Of a stretch of DNA of 64,000 bases, positions 47,148-57,444 are shown one piece after another. Positions within the stretch are counted from its first letter, which is position 1, and every line of letters begins with the position of its first letter. A model generated the notes under the pieces. The model had not been told where the DNA came from, did no database searches, and saw only the letters and a program-made list of their open reading frames with translations. The stretch is from Lentinus brumalis. Lineage: Eukaryota > Basidiomycota > Agaricomycetes > Polyporales > Polyporaceae. A program made the translations under genes and the position numbers. Where the stretch lies: positions 248,001 through 312,000 of the forward strand of contig MARA01000035.1 of the NCBI GenBank assembly GCA_001792895.1, written 5' to 3'.

Positions 47148-47631
47148 CAGCTATGTGATCCTGTATTAATCGTGTATGAATGATTGCCCCGCCGGAGTAA
47201 CGACGTTGAGATGTCTTCTTGTGCATACAGTGCGTGTCACCCATCGTTCGCGTTCCTCGCATGTGTATCCTCAACAGCACTTCCGGACAGATCCTTCAGG
47301 ACGCTGCTTGAACAAGACGAGGCCTGCTAAATCAATCCCGCTATTCTGGCCCTTAATATCGCCGTGGCGTGTTGCCGCAAGTACACATTCGACTGCGTCC
47401 GCTACATGCAGTGTGCGATCGATCATGGCCATTTCTGCAGTGCCTGGACAACGTATACTCACAACACGACCGATCGACAGCGGCACCGGGAGCGTGCACT
47501 ACTGTCGTGCCTGTACGGGACTCCGGTGGCCCGAGCGTGCCAGGGTCAACTGGTCTTGCTTTGGTGACACCCCCCTTGCCTGCGATACATGTGCTCTGCG
47601 CCGTGATCACCCCCCCAGTCCTGCGTATGAA
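47148..47631. other. Spacer between two tandem F-box genes
   Basis: Open frames run through it, including one in frame with the downstream gene, but they have no conserved content. I regard it as 3' flank plus promoter. Confidence 0.4.
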
Positions 47632-48591
47632 ATGCTTACTCTCCTCACCATTCCCAGTGACGACCTCGCCGTCATCCTCGCGTACTTCGATATGCGCTCC
47701 CTCATGAACCTTCGGGGCACTTGTCGGCAGGGCCTTCGCCACGTTACCACGGAACTCCAGCGTCACCTCGAGGCTCTCATCGCGCCGTTCGTGCCACGTC
47801 CTCGTCAACTGTTGGGCATGCTGCGGGAAGCATCCTCGTACGTGGGTGGTCTCGTCGCCCTCAACTTCCTCGTGCGAGAGCGCTACGTTCGCGCAAAGGA
47901 GCTGGAGTTATACGTTGGGTGCGACGACTATCAAACCGTCACCCGCCATCTCCTCCGTTACCAGGACGCGACATTGGAGCACGAGATCGACGACGAGGTC
48001 TTCGTAGAAGACGACGAAGACGACGAGGAACTCGCCGCTGCAGAGGCGCTGTCCGCGACATTCGAACAGCGGGCACTGATCTCCATCTCCTACTTCGACA
48101 CCCCACTCGGTACCATCGTCCTCCACCTCTCCCGTGACGTCGAAGCACTCGCCCCGCTGGCTTGTAGCTGGTCCTCCCTACACACAACCTACGTCAACCT
48201 CGATCAGTTCGGGACCGGCTACCCGCCACTCCTCTTCCGCTATCGAGGTCTGGTCGCAGATGGGATAGACGACGAGACAGAAATGGTCGAGGACCTCATC
48301 GCTGCCGGGTACGACCTACGACTATCCCCTCACGCATGGCCGGAGTATGCGGACCGTACCTGCGCCGCACAGTGGAACGTGTGCCCAGCGCAGGCCCGCT
48401 CGTATTTCGACGGGGCTGCGATGAATTGCCGGATGCGTCCGTTGGGCCCGGTGGGACGTGCACACCCGACTGTGGTGTGGCGACTTGACTTCCGGCCGTG
48501 CGGTGGAGATTGTTTGAGCGCGGGGGCTTCTTGGGGCATGTTGGAGCCGTTGGACAAGTGGACGTGTGTAGGTGACATGTATTCCGATTAG
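47632..48591 (+). CDS. F-box protein with family core, copy B
   Basis: A single exon encodes 319 residues from MLTLLTIPSDDLAVIL. The F-box is MLTLLTIPSDDLAVILAYF...LMNLRGTCRQGLRHV. The family core is MLREASSYVGGLVALNFLV followed by AKELELYV. A very acidic loop (about residues 115-140, DDEVFVEDDEDDEELAAAE) follows, and the C-terminus is rich in Trp, Cys and Gly. It lies in tandem with copy A and is convergent with the Helitron helicase, whose stop is about 95 bp away. The start was chosen just before the F-box. The partner substrate is unknown. Confidence 0.68.
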   Translation: MLTLLTIPSDDLAVILAYFDMRSLMNLRGTCRQGLRHVTTELQRHLEALIAPFVPRPRQLLGMLREASSYVGGLVALNFLVRERYVRAKELELYVGCDDYQTVTRHLLRYQDATLEHEIDDEVFVEDDEDDEELAAAEALSATFEQRALISISYFDTPLGTIVLHLSRDVEALAPLACSWSSLHTTYVNLDQFGTGYPPLLFRYRGLVADGIDDETEMVEDLIAAGYDLRLSPHAWPEYADRTCAAQWNVCPAQARSYFDGAAMNCRMRPLGPVGRAHPTVVWRLDFRPCGGDCLSAGASWGMLEPLDKWTCVGDMYSD

Positions 48592-48650
48592 GTTGGCGAG
48601 GTGTTGTACAATGCATGTGTCGCTGTGTCACTTGCGCGCTCTACTTGAAT

Positions 48651-48662
48651 AGTGACGTCACT
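48651..48662. promoter_or_regulatory. Perfect palindrome containing a CRE/ATF core
   Basis: AGTGACGTCACT is a 12 bp perfect palindrome with the bZIP core TGACGTCA, placed between the convergent ends of the F-box gene and the helicase. Its position between two gene ends makes a promoter role doubtful. Confidence 0.25.
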
Positions 48663-48685
48663 TTGCCTCTTTGCGGTATGCTATG

Positions 48686-49831
48686 CTACGTTCTGCTACT
48701 GCTGGCACGACCATTTGACGCCGTTGTTCTTCCTCTTCCCATGGAGTACCACCATGCCTTCGTCCTTCTGTCCTTCTCCTCCAGTTTGCCATCCTCCTCC
48801 AACAACGCGTCCTCGTGCGGCTGGAAGAACATCCTGTCGTCAAAGTCCCGCAACAACCGGATGGTGTCACGACCGCTGCTCCGCGAGAGCGCGACGTATA
48901 GATTGAACAGTGACAATTGCTGCGGCCCTGGCGGTTTTGCGAGGTCAACTATGACGGCGGGGATGGTTTGACCCTGCGATCTGTAGTCCGTGAAAGCGTA
49001 TGCTGGCGTGATGGGGAACTGGCGTCGGTTGACAGAGTGTTTGAGAGGCGCCTTGCCATGTCGGGTGAGCGAGATCTGCATGCTGTTTTTAATGGGCTCA
49101 ACGGGTATGACACCCTCGTCCAAGTCCTCCAGCTTCGAGGTCCTGGTGCGCGACATCTTCACGAGTATGTATGATGGGAGGAACTGCAGCTTGACCACAG
49201 GTTCGTCTCCTACCGCAGGCTCATCCGGGTGCAAGACAATATTAACGATCTCTCCCCGGGCACCGTTAGCGAGGTCGAGGTCTGTTTGAATGTTACTGGT
49301 CACCATGACGGGCATTCCTATTGCGAGCTCCAGCAGTTCCGGTAAGTCCTTCCGTTTCCGTGAACCCTGTGTCTTCATGCGACCTATGACGGCTTGCCTC
49401 TCCTTCATTGTCAGCGGACGCTTCTTCACGCGATCCTCCGCGGTGCAGATGTACAACCTTTCGCCCTGGGTGCAACACCACTTGCGCGCCGCGGCTCCGT
49501 TCCATTCCAACCGTACCGCGTGTCGCGGAGTGACCAGCGACGCGTTCTCCCAGGCGGCGTTGGTCATGACGTCGGCCAAGTTGCACTCCGGGTTGCTCAG
49601 AATGAGGCGGCGCAGCATCGTAAGATGTTCTTGCTGGACCCGGCCGTAACGGAGATGGACGAGGAAGTCGCACCAAGTAGGGTCGCTGACGCGCATCTGC
49701 TCCCGCAGGATCACGACGGTCTCGAACTCGAGGTATATCTGGCGCCCCAACACATGGTCAGCGTAGCGGAGGTCGGTGTCGTTGTTGGTGGGTCTGTAAA
49801 GCGCCTCTTCCTTGGCTCTCGCTACGGGGGG
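48686..49831 (-). pseudogene. Helitron helicase, C-terminal half, after frameshift
   Basis: This continues the PIF1-like helicase from motif III. After the shift the protein reads on with LRYADHVLGRQIYLEFETVVILREQMR. Further on are NGARGEIVNI and, near the end, the late helicase motifs (FTDYRSQGQTI and FNLYVALSRSSGRD). These are the SF1B motifs that bind DNA and couple ATP hydrolysis. The frame differs by one base from the upstream half: a run of six C (minus strand) would need seven to read through. As written the helicase stops just after GDLHQFPP. Confidence 0.8.
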
Positions 49832-51360
49832 AACTGATGGAGATCACCACAGAGAATGACGCTGATACCTCCGAACGACCGATCCTCGTCGAGACCGCTA
49901 CCCTCCATTCCGGCAGCGATGTGGCGGGCAAGAATCGCGAAGAACGATTTCGCGATCATGGAGTATTCGTCCAGTACAAGGTACCGCTTCCCGCGCCATA
50001 GTTCCTGTAAAAGCTTCTTCTTGTCGCCGCTTAGATTGGCATCAGAGCCCACGGAGATGTGCCCAATTGTATGCGTGGTCTTGCCATCTATGAGCGAGGC
50101 CGCAATGCCCGTGTAGGCCGCCTTCACCAGCATGAACGCGCAACCGCGACGTGCGAAGGCTTCCGTCACCGTCTGGATGACGCGAGACTTGCCCGTGCCG
50201 CCTTCCCCGTATAAGATCATGTGCAATGGTGGGATGGCGGCGCCCGAGAGTGTCTGCTCCAGGTGCCACACGATGATATCGTACGCTCGGTACTGATCGT
50301 CCTTTAGAGCAGAGACATCCACGGGGGGCAACGCAGCCTCTCCCATAGGCCCATCGCTCGGTGGTACAAGGCTCACCGCGGGTGCGGTGGGAGGCATCGT
50401 CGGGACCGCTTGCACAACGTCCGGCCCTCGCGAAGGACCAGGTTGATCAACTCCGCTGCTGGAGGCGCCCTGCATGGCCTGCACGTCCTGCAACATCGCG
50501 GCACGCCAGTCCTCCAGCTTGCGAAGGTCATCCCCTGTGGCCGCTGTGACGGCTTTGGGGTTGGAGACGGCCCATGTCGCGCTGACGCTGTCGTCAAAGA
50601 ACCCTGCCTGTTGGGCGGCGTGGATGGCATGCACCGCGTGCAGTCGCTCCGGCACGCTTACTTGGGCGGCCTTCAATGCTGCAAGCCCAGCCTCGGTGAG
50701 CAACGCCTCCTCAAGCTGCGCCTGACGCTCGTCCTCATCTTCTTCATCGTACTCGAATGTGTCATCGTTGTGCTGACGACCGCGCCTGCCATCAGCGACG
50801 TCGTCCTCGTCCTCACGGTCCGCTTCCGCAGCGAGTGCACACTCATGGAAGTACTGAGCACCGGAGATCACATGCAAGTTGGCGTCCGAGGTGCTTTGGC
50901 GAAACTCCGCGAGTGCGTCCTCCCACGTCTGTTCGGCACCCTTCAGGTCGGTGTTGACGTTGCGCCAAGGCTTCAGGAGCAACAGCATGCTGGCGCAGTA
51001 CGCCGAGCGCACGTCCGGGTCATCATCTCTCATGAACCATCGACCGACAACGTTCACGAGGTTTCGGTGACCCGACGATCGCACGACGTGCTGTTTGGTG
51101 CCGACACATGGATGCGGCGGTCTATACCTCGACGGTTGATTTCGCGGGCGTCCGGGTCGCCTATGCACATCTTCACTGGCAGCGGCGTCGTGGCGCGCGC
51201 GCTCAGACGGACTGAGTTCTGCCTCGTAAGTGTCCATGGTGAACTTGAAGACGCTGTAGTCGGCTAACTCGTCGCCCCGGCACATATAGTCCCTGAGCTG
51301 CGACTTGGCGTATAACGTGCCCGATGCGCTGACATCCAGCGTGATTTTCTCGTTCCCGTC
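49822..51360 (-). CDS. Helitron PIF1-like helicase, N-terminal half
   Basis: This exon begins after a 50 bp intron (51,361-51,410) and opens with DGNEKITLDVSASGTLYAKSQLRDY, followed by YRPPHPCVGTKQHVVRS and WRNVNTDLKGAEQTWEDALAEF, typical of the linker between Helitron Rep and helicase. The helicase starts with Walker A GEGGTGKS, then KAAYTGIAASLIDGKTTHTIGH, Walker B LVLDEYSMI and motif III ILCGDLHQFPP. The stop at 49,822 follows immediately. Helicase activity unwinds the donor strand during rolling-circle transposition. Confidence 0.82.
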   Translation of the reverse strand, partial: DGNEKITLDVSASGTLYAKSQLRDYMCRGDELADYSVFKFTMDTYEAELSPSERARHDAAASEDVHRRPGRPRNQPSRYRPPHPCVGTKQHVVRSSGHRNLVNVVGRWFMRDDDPDVRSAYCASMLLLLKPWRNVNTDLKGAEQTWEDALAEFRQSTSDANLHVISGAQYFHECALAAEADREDEDDVADGRRGRQHNDDTFEYDEEDEDERQAQLEEALLTEAGLAALKAAQVSVPERLHAVHAIHAAQQAGFFDDSVSATWAVSNPKAVTAATGDDLRKLEDWRAAMLQDVQAMQGASSSGVDQPGPSRGPDVVQAVPTMPPTAPAVSLVPPSDGPMGEAALPPVDVSALKDDQYRAYDIIVWHLEQTLSGAAIPPLHMILYGEGGTGKSRVIQTVTEAFARRGCAFMLVKAAYTGIAASLIDGKTTHTIGHISVGSDANLSGDKKKLLQELWRGKRYLVLDEYSMIAKSFFAILARHIAAGMEGSGLDEDRSFGGISVILCGDLHQFPP

Positions 51361-51410
51361 CTATGACAGCGTGTGAGACACGAGCGGTAGTGCGAGCACA
51401 GCGCACGCAC

Positions 51411-53441
51411 CTCGGCGGAGTCTGCCTCCTCTTCTTCCGCGCGCTGCAATGCCGCCGCCTCTTCTGTGTCCACTGCTGCCTCCCCACCAGCTTCGACAGC
51501 TGCACCGATTCCGTCGTTCTCGTCTCCGCGTTGGCTCTGAGGCCTTTGCGACGGTCAGCATTGTACCAACGCACGACCACCCATTCGGTACCCACCTCTG
51601 CCATGATCGCAACTCCGGGTACGATCGGTACAACTCCGACATGAACGATGACCAGTACAATGGTGTGTACGTGTGCGAGGTCTTCACGTCGGTCCAGCCC
51701 ATGAGATAGGAAATAACCATCGGCGCAGCCAGTTCTTGCTCGCGGTTGATGGCGTTGACCAGTCGAAACAACAGGAGCCGCTGTCTTTCTCGCAAGTCGT
51801 GAAGATACTCCGCCTTCGGATGGGCGTCGTTGTACGCGAACCCGTCAGCAAGTACTGCGGAGAGGTTGTAGTTCCTGCCTTGCTTTTTTCCCGCGTACGA
51901 TGACACGTAGAACGTAATGTTCTTCGTGTCCGAACCGTTCGTGAGCAACTTCCCGTCATTGTTGCATCGAGCGTGCACTAACACGGACGGGATCCACCCG
52001 TTCATGTATCTGTACAGACGCTTCATGCCCCACCGCCCGTCGGGTAACACGTAGTCCTCCTCAGCGTACTCGAACGGCGCGCGTCGCTTGCAAACCAGAT
52101 GGCCTCGCTTGTCGTATCGGAGGCATCGCTGCACCTTGCACGTGTGCACTTGCTCGGCGCGAGCGAGCCGCAGCTCGAAATCAGCGACGTCGGCATCGTA
52201 TGTGGGGGAATCGGGATGAGGAGGCCGGTTGTAAGCGATGTCCTTCTCTCTCGGTAGAGCTTTCACTGACTGTGCCGACTCCAGTCCTGGCAGGTACGCA
52301 CGTACATTAGCACGGATGTATGCGACGACGCGTGCCTGAAACTCTTCCGTGGCCAGCATGGTGTGCAGCTGCGCGGGAGTGGGAGTGTCTTGGAGCCACA
52401 GCAACATGTGCAAGTGCAGGGACCCCCGTCCTTGAGACTCCACAGCACCCACGTAGGCAGCGGCCTTGCCCAGGACGCCCATCTCCCCCTTTACCGCATA
52501 GGGCGTGACGCGGATGCGGAACAGCGTCTCCAGTATCGTGTCGATCATGAAGTGGAAGAATTTTGCGGCGGCGAAGGGATCGAGAGCAATCGCAACAGCG
52601 CGCTCGTCCGCGTTGCGTCCTGCTGCTGCGACGAAGTCATCTAGGTTGATGTCGGAACCCGTGAAGACCTGCGGAATGGGATCATGGATATCGGACGGGT
52701 TGATCGTAATCCACATCGACGGTGAACCGTGGACGAGGCATGTCGACCAGATCTGTCCACGTATCTTGAAGCGGCCCGCGTCCGTGCCCTGGATCCTACC
52801 CGCGGTGCTGTGCACGAGCCTGCGCATCATGAGGATGGCTGGGTCTGTGATGGGCTCATGAGCTGCCTCCTGTGCGGCAGCGCGTTGCAGCGTAGCTGCC
52901 GTGATGGTGGACAAAACAACACTTTCCTGTTCGAACGTCCGCCGTCGCATCTGCACCCGCGCCGACCCTAGGGCTTGACGGCGCTGCTGGATACCGAACG
53001 TGACGAAGGGAAACGACTCGTGAGTGCGAAAGCGTCTGTCCCAGTACTGCAGCGCCCACTGCGTATGTTCGTGCAGCTCCACTTGGACGCTCTGGACACC
53101 TTCGATGCCGCCGACGCCGTACGGAAACAGGCAAGGAAACGCCTTCTCGAAGAAGTTGAGGGGCGGCAATGTGCGCTCGCCCTCGTCCGGTGCGGGGGCG
53201 CCACCACCACCGCCTGTGCTCCCTGCCCTGGTTGTAGCGCCGCCGCTCCCTGTGCCGCTCGCGCGTGCGCGAGGACGGCCGAAGTCGCTGACAGGATCAC
53301 GCCCGTGCCGCACGGAGTATCCGCTCTCACCAGAAGTCTTCCACAGGTTTTGCAAACCCCACAGCATGAGGTCACTGGCAGTTGTCCTGGACAAGTCAGT
53401 GTCAATGCTGCCCGAGACGTGCAATGGGACAACATCCGGGC
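51411..53441 (-). CDS. Helitron Rep (HUH endonuclease) domain
   Basis: It starts at the acceptor of the 53,442-53,495 intron (PDVVPLHVSGSIDTDL...LWGLQNLW). Helitron_like_N features follow: FEKAFPCLFPYG, MWITINPSDIHDPI, then VGAVESQGRGSLHLHMLLWL, which holds the HLH (HUH) metal-binding motif. Further on KNITFYVSSYAGKK supplies the two catalytic tyrosines (Y-x3-Y). Rep nicks and joins one DNA strand at the element ends. After about 51,600 the frame that keeps going loses family character, while a Glu/Ala-rich stretch in another frame (AAVDTEEAAALQRAEEEEADSAE) leads into the 51,361-51,410 intron. So a further intron or frameshift lies at about 51,540-51,640. Confidence 0.82.
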
Positions 53442-53629
53442 CTATGATCCACAGTAAGTGAGCAGACTACGTCGTTCTAAGGCAGCATTACTCACCGACG
53501 TCCGCAGAATTCTCGCCGCTGAGTTCACCTGCGTGATCTACAGGATCGTCGCCCTCGTCGTCGCCCGGCACGTAGCCAGCGTTCTCCTGCAGGGTGACAC
53601 TTGCGTCGCTGCACTGCCCTACAACACCC
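53442..53629 (-). CDS. Helitron N-terminal region, short exon and intron beside the insertion
   Basis: 53,629-53,496 encodes VGQCSDASVTLQENAGYVPG followed by an acidic linker, and 53,442-53,495 is a GT-AG intron. Removing it joins ADVG to PDVVPLHVSG in frame. This piece was continuous with 55,892-56,949 before the fold-back element inserted. Confidence 0.75.
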
Positions 53630-54062
53630 CACCATCTGTTGCACTCGTATTGTAAAACGAACCGGTAATTAACCAGCGGTCTTTTACAAAACGAACCGGT
53701 AGTTCGACAATGTATTACGAAGCCCTCCGGGGCCTCCGGGAGGCTGCTAGATATGGCTGCTGACCTAATAGACAGCCCGGAGGGGGCGCTTTTTTGCTGT
53801 TCCGGGCATTCCGGCATCAGCAGCACAGCTCTGGGCCTCCACAACACCTCCTCCCATCAATCCTCGGCTATTTCGACCCTCCCAGCGCTTTTTTGGTAAT
53901 CCAGATACCCAATATGGTAAGTGGTCACTTGTGGCTGCCTCTGGGCTGACCGTTTCGCCTCTAGCGCCTCCAATACTGCGACGATTTATACGCGAGTAGG
54001 CGCGTTGGATGCGCGCTATTAATGCGCATCCAGCGGTACCTTGAACGTAGTAATACGGTAAG
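53630..54062 (+). repeat. Left terminal inverted repeat
   Basis: Pairs with about 55,448-55,884. It includes an internal near-palindrome GCGCTATTAATGCGC at about 54,014-54,028. Confidence 0.8.
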
Positions 54063-54693
54063 TACCCGCATGAGCATTGCCTTGCGGGCTCCAGCATAGA
54101 ATACGCCGTAGCGCAGGCTCCGGCCAACGTAAAAACACACCCATAGTAGCGTTGGAATGCGGCGGGCTGTGCGGTTTCAATGGTACCCTACGCAAGTCCG
54201 ATCATGGAGGTCGACCAACGTCCTCCTCCTGCCTCTCTCAGCAGGTGCAGGCTCTCTACTGCCCTCAGAACTAATCCTACAGGGTTGCAATTTTGCAGGC
54301 ACATTTAGCACATGGTACGCCAATGGTGGGTAGATTGAGGGGGTATAGTATAGATTGTACACAGTACAGCAGCATGTACACTGGTGATTATGACTGTACA
54401 ATGTTTCGTTCATAGGGGTATAAATGTTGCATTGTTTGGCTTGCCAATTTTTGCATCATATACCCACATACCAGTGCTATGTAGGAAAGCTCCTTGTTTG
54501 CTTATCGCACGTGTGATACCCGCTTGAATACATAATCAGTTCTGGCATACTGAGCGGTATACGGCAGTGCCATGACATCAGTATAGTGCATATAGGGTAC
54601 CGCTGGAAAGCCCTAGACTATACGAGTCCATAGCAATCAAAACGAAGGAGAACGGCCCAGGGACGAACGAGATATGTGTCGATTCATTCAGCA

Positions 54694-54709
54694 TTAAGAC
54701 ATGTCTTAA
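54694..54709. repeat. 16 bp perfect palindrome in the loop of the fold-back element
   Basis: TTAAGACATGTCTTAA lies in the single-copy centre of the element, followed shortly by a related AAGACGCATCTTA. It could bind a dimeric protein or be chance. Confidence 0.4.
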
Positions 54710-55447
54710 AAAGTAAGACGCATCTTACATTTCACACTGAGATCTGCATGCTGTGCAGTACAATACCGGCACAGTCTGATACAGGTCTTAGGACACAGTA
54801 GTGTCTGGGACCACCTGCTGGCCTGACTCATCCTGCTCTAATCTTCTCCCCTAAAAACTGTATCAGAACCATGAGTGTAGGATACTTACTTGATCTATGC
54901 ACTGCTGAGCTATCTGCTGTTGTCCTGGAAGCTACAATGGAGCGAATTTTGCCCAGATAGATAAGGCATTGTAGTAAGCCCACATAGTGCGATAAGCGTG
55001 CAAATTGGCATGCAGGTGCGCGTATCAAGCCGGCACACACCGCAAAAATCCGTTTTTAAATATCTTATTTGGGGGCCTTGATATGCATCAAACATCACTG
55101 TGAGCCTGCTTCAGATGAAACATAGATATCCTGACCTGTAGAGGTACTTGTGTGAGCTTTTAAAAGCATCTACTAGTAGCTAATGGCCGTGCGTACCTGC
55201 ACACAAATTATGGGAGCCCTACATTAGGCGCAGGGAGGTCTCCAAGTCTTGCATCAGCTGGGAGAGGCAGGAGGAGGACGTTGGTCGACCCCCATGATCG
55301 AACCTAAATAGGGTACCGTTGGAACCGCGCGGCGTGTCTCATTCCGGCGGTACCAAGGGCGTGCTGGGACGGTGGCTGGACGCTGAGATATGGCACATTC
55401 TATCATAGAGCATTGCAAAATCAATCGTTTTCATGCTACTAATGCGG

Positions 55448-55884
55448 CTACGTACCGTACCGTTACATGTAGGGTACCGTTGGATGCGCATTAATAGCGC
55501 GCATCCAACGCGCCTACTCGCGTATAAATCGTCGCAGTATTGGAGGCGCTAGAGGCGAAACGGTCAGCCCAGAGGCAGCCACAAGTGACCACTTACCATA
55601 TTGGGTATCTGGATTACCAAAAAAGCGCTGGGAGGGTCGAAATAGCCGAGGATTGATGGGAGGAGGTGTTGTGGAGGCCCAGAGCTGTGCTGCTGATGCC
55701 GGAATGCCCGGAACAGCAAAAAAGCGCCCCCTCCGGGCTGTCTATTAGGTCAGCAGCCATATCTAGCAGCCTCCCGGAGGCCCCGGAGGGCTTCGTAATA
55801 CATTGTCGAACTACCGGTTCGTTTTGTAATACGTGTGCGGGCCAATTACCGGTTCGTTTTATAAAATAACTACAACAGCTGCTG
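55448..55884 (-). repeat. Right terminal inverted repeat
   Basis: Reverse complement of the left arm; its outer tip reads CAGCAGCTGTTG on the minus strand. Confidence 0.8.
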
Positions 55885-56949
55885 AACACCCAGCAACTCC
55901 TCGGGGACGTCATCCTCGGGTAACGCGTCCAACCGCTCCTGGCTGATCGTTATACTCTGGTAGTGGCGGTTGCCAATGGCCTGAAGGCAGCGGAGTGCGT
56001 CCCCCACCACACGGCGACGAACACGAAACGTCGTGCGTAGCCATTGCTTCGGGAGCGGCCCGATACCGATGAAGGTCACGGAGATCACGGAGGCAAGGAC
56101 TGAAGGAAGACGTGGCATCAACCCGCCGTCAAGCATGTGGGCGACACCTTGGGTGTCGAGCTCGTAGGTGCTAACAGTGCTGCGCATGCCGCGTTGAAGT
56201 GTCTCGGTCGCCGGACGGTAGCCCGGGGTCTTGGGATAGAGTTTGAAGACGTAGACGCGTGGAAAGAGGTGAGCGATGAGCAATTGTTCCGGGATCGTTA
56301 ACATTGCAAGTTCAGGGGGAACCCTGCCAATCCACAGGTCGTTGGCCAGCGAGATCTTCGGTGGGAGGGCACTGGCATTGCGCAGCTCGTCGCGACAGTG
56401 CTTGCATGTTTTCACGTACACGACCCCGTCTCTGTTCACGATGCCAGCAGGTTCAAGCAGACAGCCGTCGAACAAGTCGTGAGCAGGATGGCTACGGGCT
56501 GGGCGCAGCCTGGACCGGTGCTCGAAACTGGACAGTGCAGCCTCCTGGACGCTGTCAGCGCGGACTTGGACTTCGCGTGCACAAACGGCGCACACCGCCG
56601 ACTGTATGGCCGCATTCGAAGTGGCCTCGATGAAACGCCTGTAGCAGTCCTTGCGTTCGGCATCGCTCGGAAGCTGCAAGTATTGGGTGGGGTCTCGCCT
56701 CAACTCCTCCTCAGCTACAAGACGTTGCGCAACGCGTCTGGCCTGCTGCGTTTCGGTGCGTCGGCGTCTACGACCTTCCAACTTCTGTTCTACAGCGCGC
56801 ACCAACGACTGCCGCAGCTCGTCCGACGCATGCGTGAGGATGTATTGCAACAGTACCTCCTTCGTTTGACGACTGTCTCGGGGAAGGATGAGACGGTCCT
56901 TTGCGAGCGCAACGAGTCCGGCTTTGCTGAGCTTGGTGAAGTCGGTCAT
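55885..56949 (-). CDS. Helitron N-terminal region (DUF6570-like), cut by insertion
   Basis: From MTDFTKLSKAGLVALAKDR (a SAP-like opening) this runs through a basic coil (EGRRRRRTETQQARR) to a Cys-pair region (CAVCAREV ... CKHCRDEL). It then reads LPPKISLANDLWIGRVPPELAMLTIPEQLLIAHLFPRVYVFKLYPK, the conserved DUF6570-type block preceding Rep in many fungal Helitrons. The frame ends in a stop only because of the inserted element: the last Helitron residues are DVPEELLGV and the next nine bases belong to the transposon end. The start was placed at the Met before the SAP-like segment; an in-frame Met at 57,036 exists but adds no conserved sequence. Confidence 0.78.
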
Positions 56950-57444
56950 GGAGAGAGGTGAGTAATTACAGTTGTCTGTGTCTGGCTCATGTGTGCACGA
57001 AGGAATGGCGTGCCAACGGTCCACGAACGTCGACATCCGCGAGGCAGTGCGCTCTGGGCCGACGAGACGTTCGCTTGGACCATGTCCCGTGGCTCCTCAA
57101 GGACCTCCGCGACCGCATTGAGGTGCAGCAACACCACAGGCCCTGAATTTGTATCACGATGCGCGCCGCAAGAGACGTGAGGGCTGCGTGCTCAGCTTTA
57201 CCGGGAGTCTCAACGATCTGCCTATGGAAAGGTGTGGCACCTTGCGGCGGGAACGAGCCCGAACGGACTACCTTAGCGAACGAACGAGCGGCTGCAACTG
57301 CCTTGGAGTGGGTGCCTGCACACACATCGACCATATAAAGGTGCTCTTCTGCACAGACGACGTCCATCACCACAATCGACACTCCTCGCCTACCGACCAA
57401 CCTGCCCAGTACGCTAGCGACTTTTGCCCGACTTCACATCCGAC

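Larger units (their letters stand above)
53630..55884. mobile_element. Non-autonomous fold-back DNA transposon inside the Helitron
   Basis: A 2,255 bp insertion with long terminal inverted repeats. The left arm (53,630 to about 54,062) and right arm (about 55,448-55,884) are near-identical over most of their length and carry two copies each of an ACCGGTTCGTTTT word near the tip. A second inverted pair lies inside (about 54,150-54,260 against 55,225-55,345). It encodes no transposase; open frames are reflections of the repeat. The 7 bp flanking repeat and tips (CACCATCTGTTG on the left, complement CAGCAGCTGTTG on the right) suggest a hAT- or KDZ-like superfamily with 7-8 bp duplications; this assignment is inference. 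Confidence 0.8.
53623..55891. repeat. 7 bp direct repeat (candidate target-site duplication)
   Basis: AACACCC occurs at 53,623-53,629 and at 55,885-55,891, immediately outside the terminal inverted repeats. Joining the flanks at this repeat rebuilds an uninterrupted Helitron frame (…EELLGV then VGQCSDAS…). Confidence 0.75.
48686..56949 (-). mobile_element. Helitron rolling-circle transposon (coding region; ends not found)
   Basis: The order on the minus strand is DUF6570-like N-terminus, Helitron Rep (HUH) domain and PIF1-like helicase, the architecture of fungal autonomous Helitrons. Three lesions or features interrupt it: a 2.25 kb fold-back element (53,630-55,884), an intron at 53,442-53,495, and a one-base frameshift at 49,826-49,831. 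The 5' TC and 3' CTRR-hairpin ends could not be identified with confidence, so neighbouring genes may or may not be inside the element. Confidence 0.85.

Noticed and set aside
48651..48662. Palindromic CRE-like site as a promoter element
   Set aside because: It lies between the 3' ends of two convergent genes with no start nearby, so I kept it only as a low-confidence site.
48600..48700. Helitron 3' terminus (hairpin plus CTRR)
   Set aside because: No convincing GC-rich hairpin followed by CTAG-type sequence on the minus strand was found just past the helicase stop.
53765..54127. 120-codon open frame on the minus strand inside the fold-back element
   Set aside because: It lies entirely in the terminal inverted repeat, and the other arm shows part of the same frame mirrored. 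No domain or start context supports a gene.
53640..55870. TA-flanked (Tc1/mariner-like) ends for the inserted element
   Set aside because: TA does flank the inner AAACGAACCGG repeats, but the inverted similarity extends further out, and only the AACACCC boundaries restore the Helitron frame.
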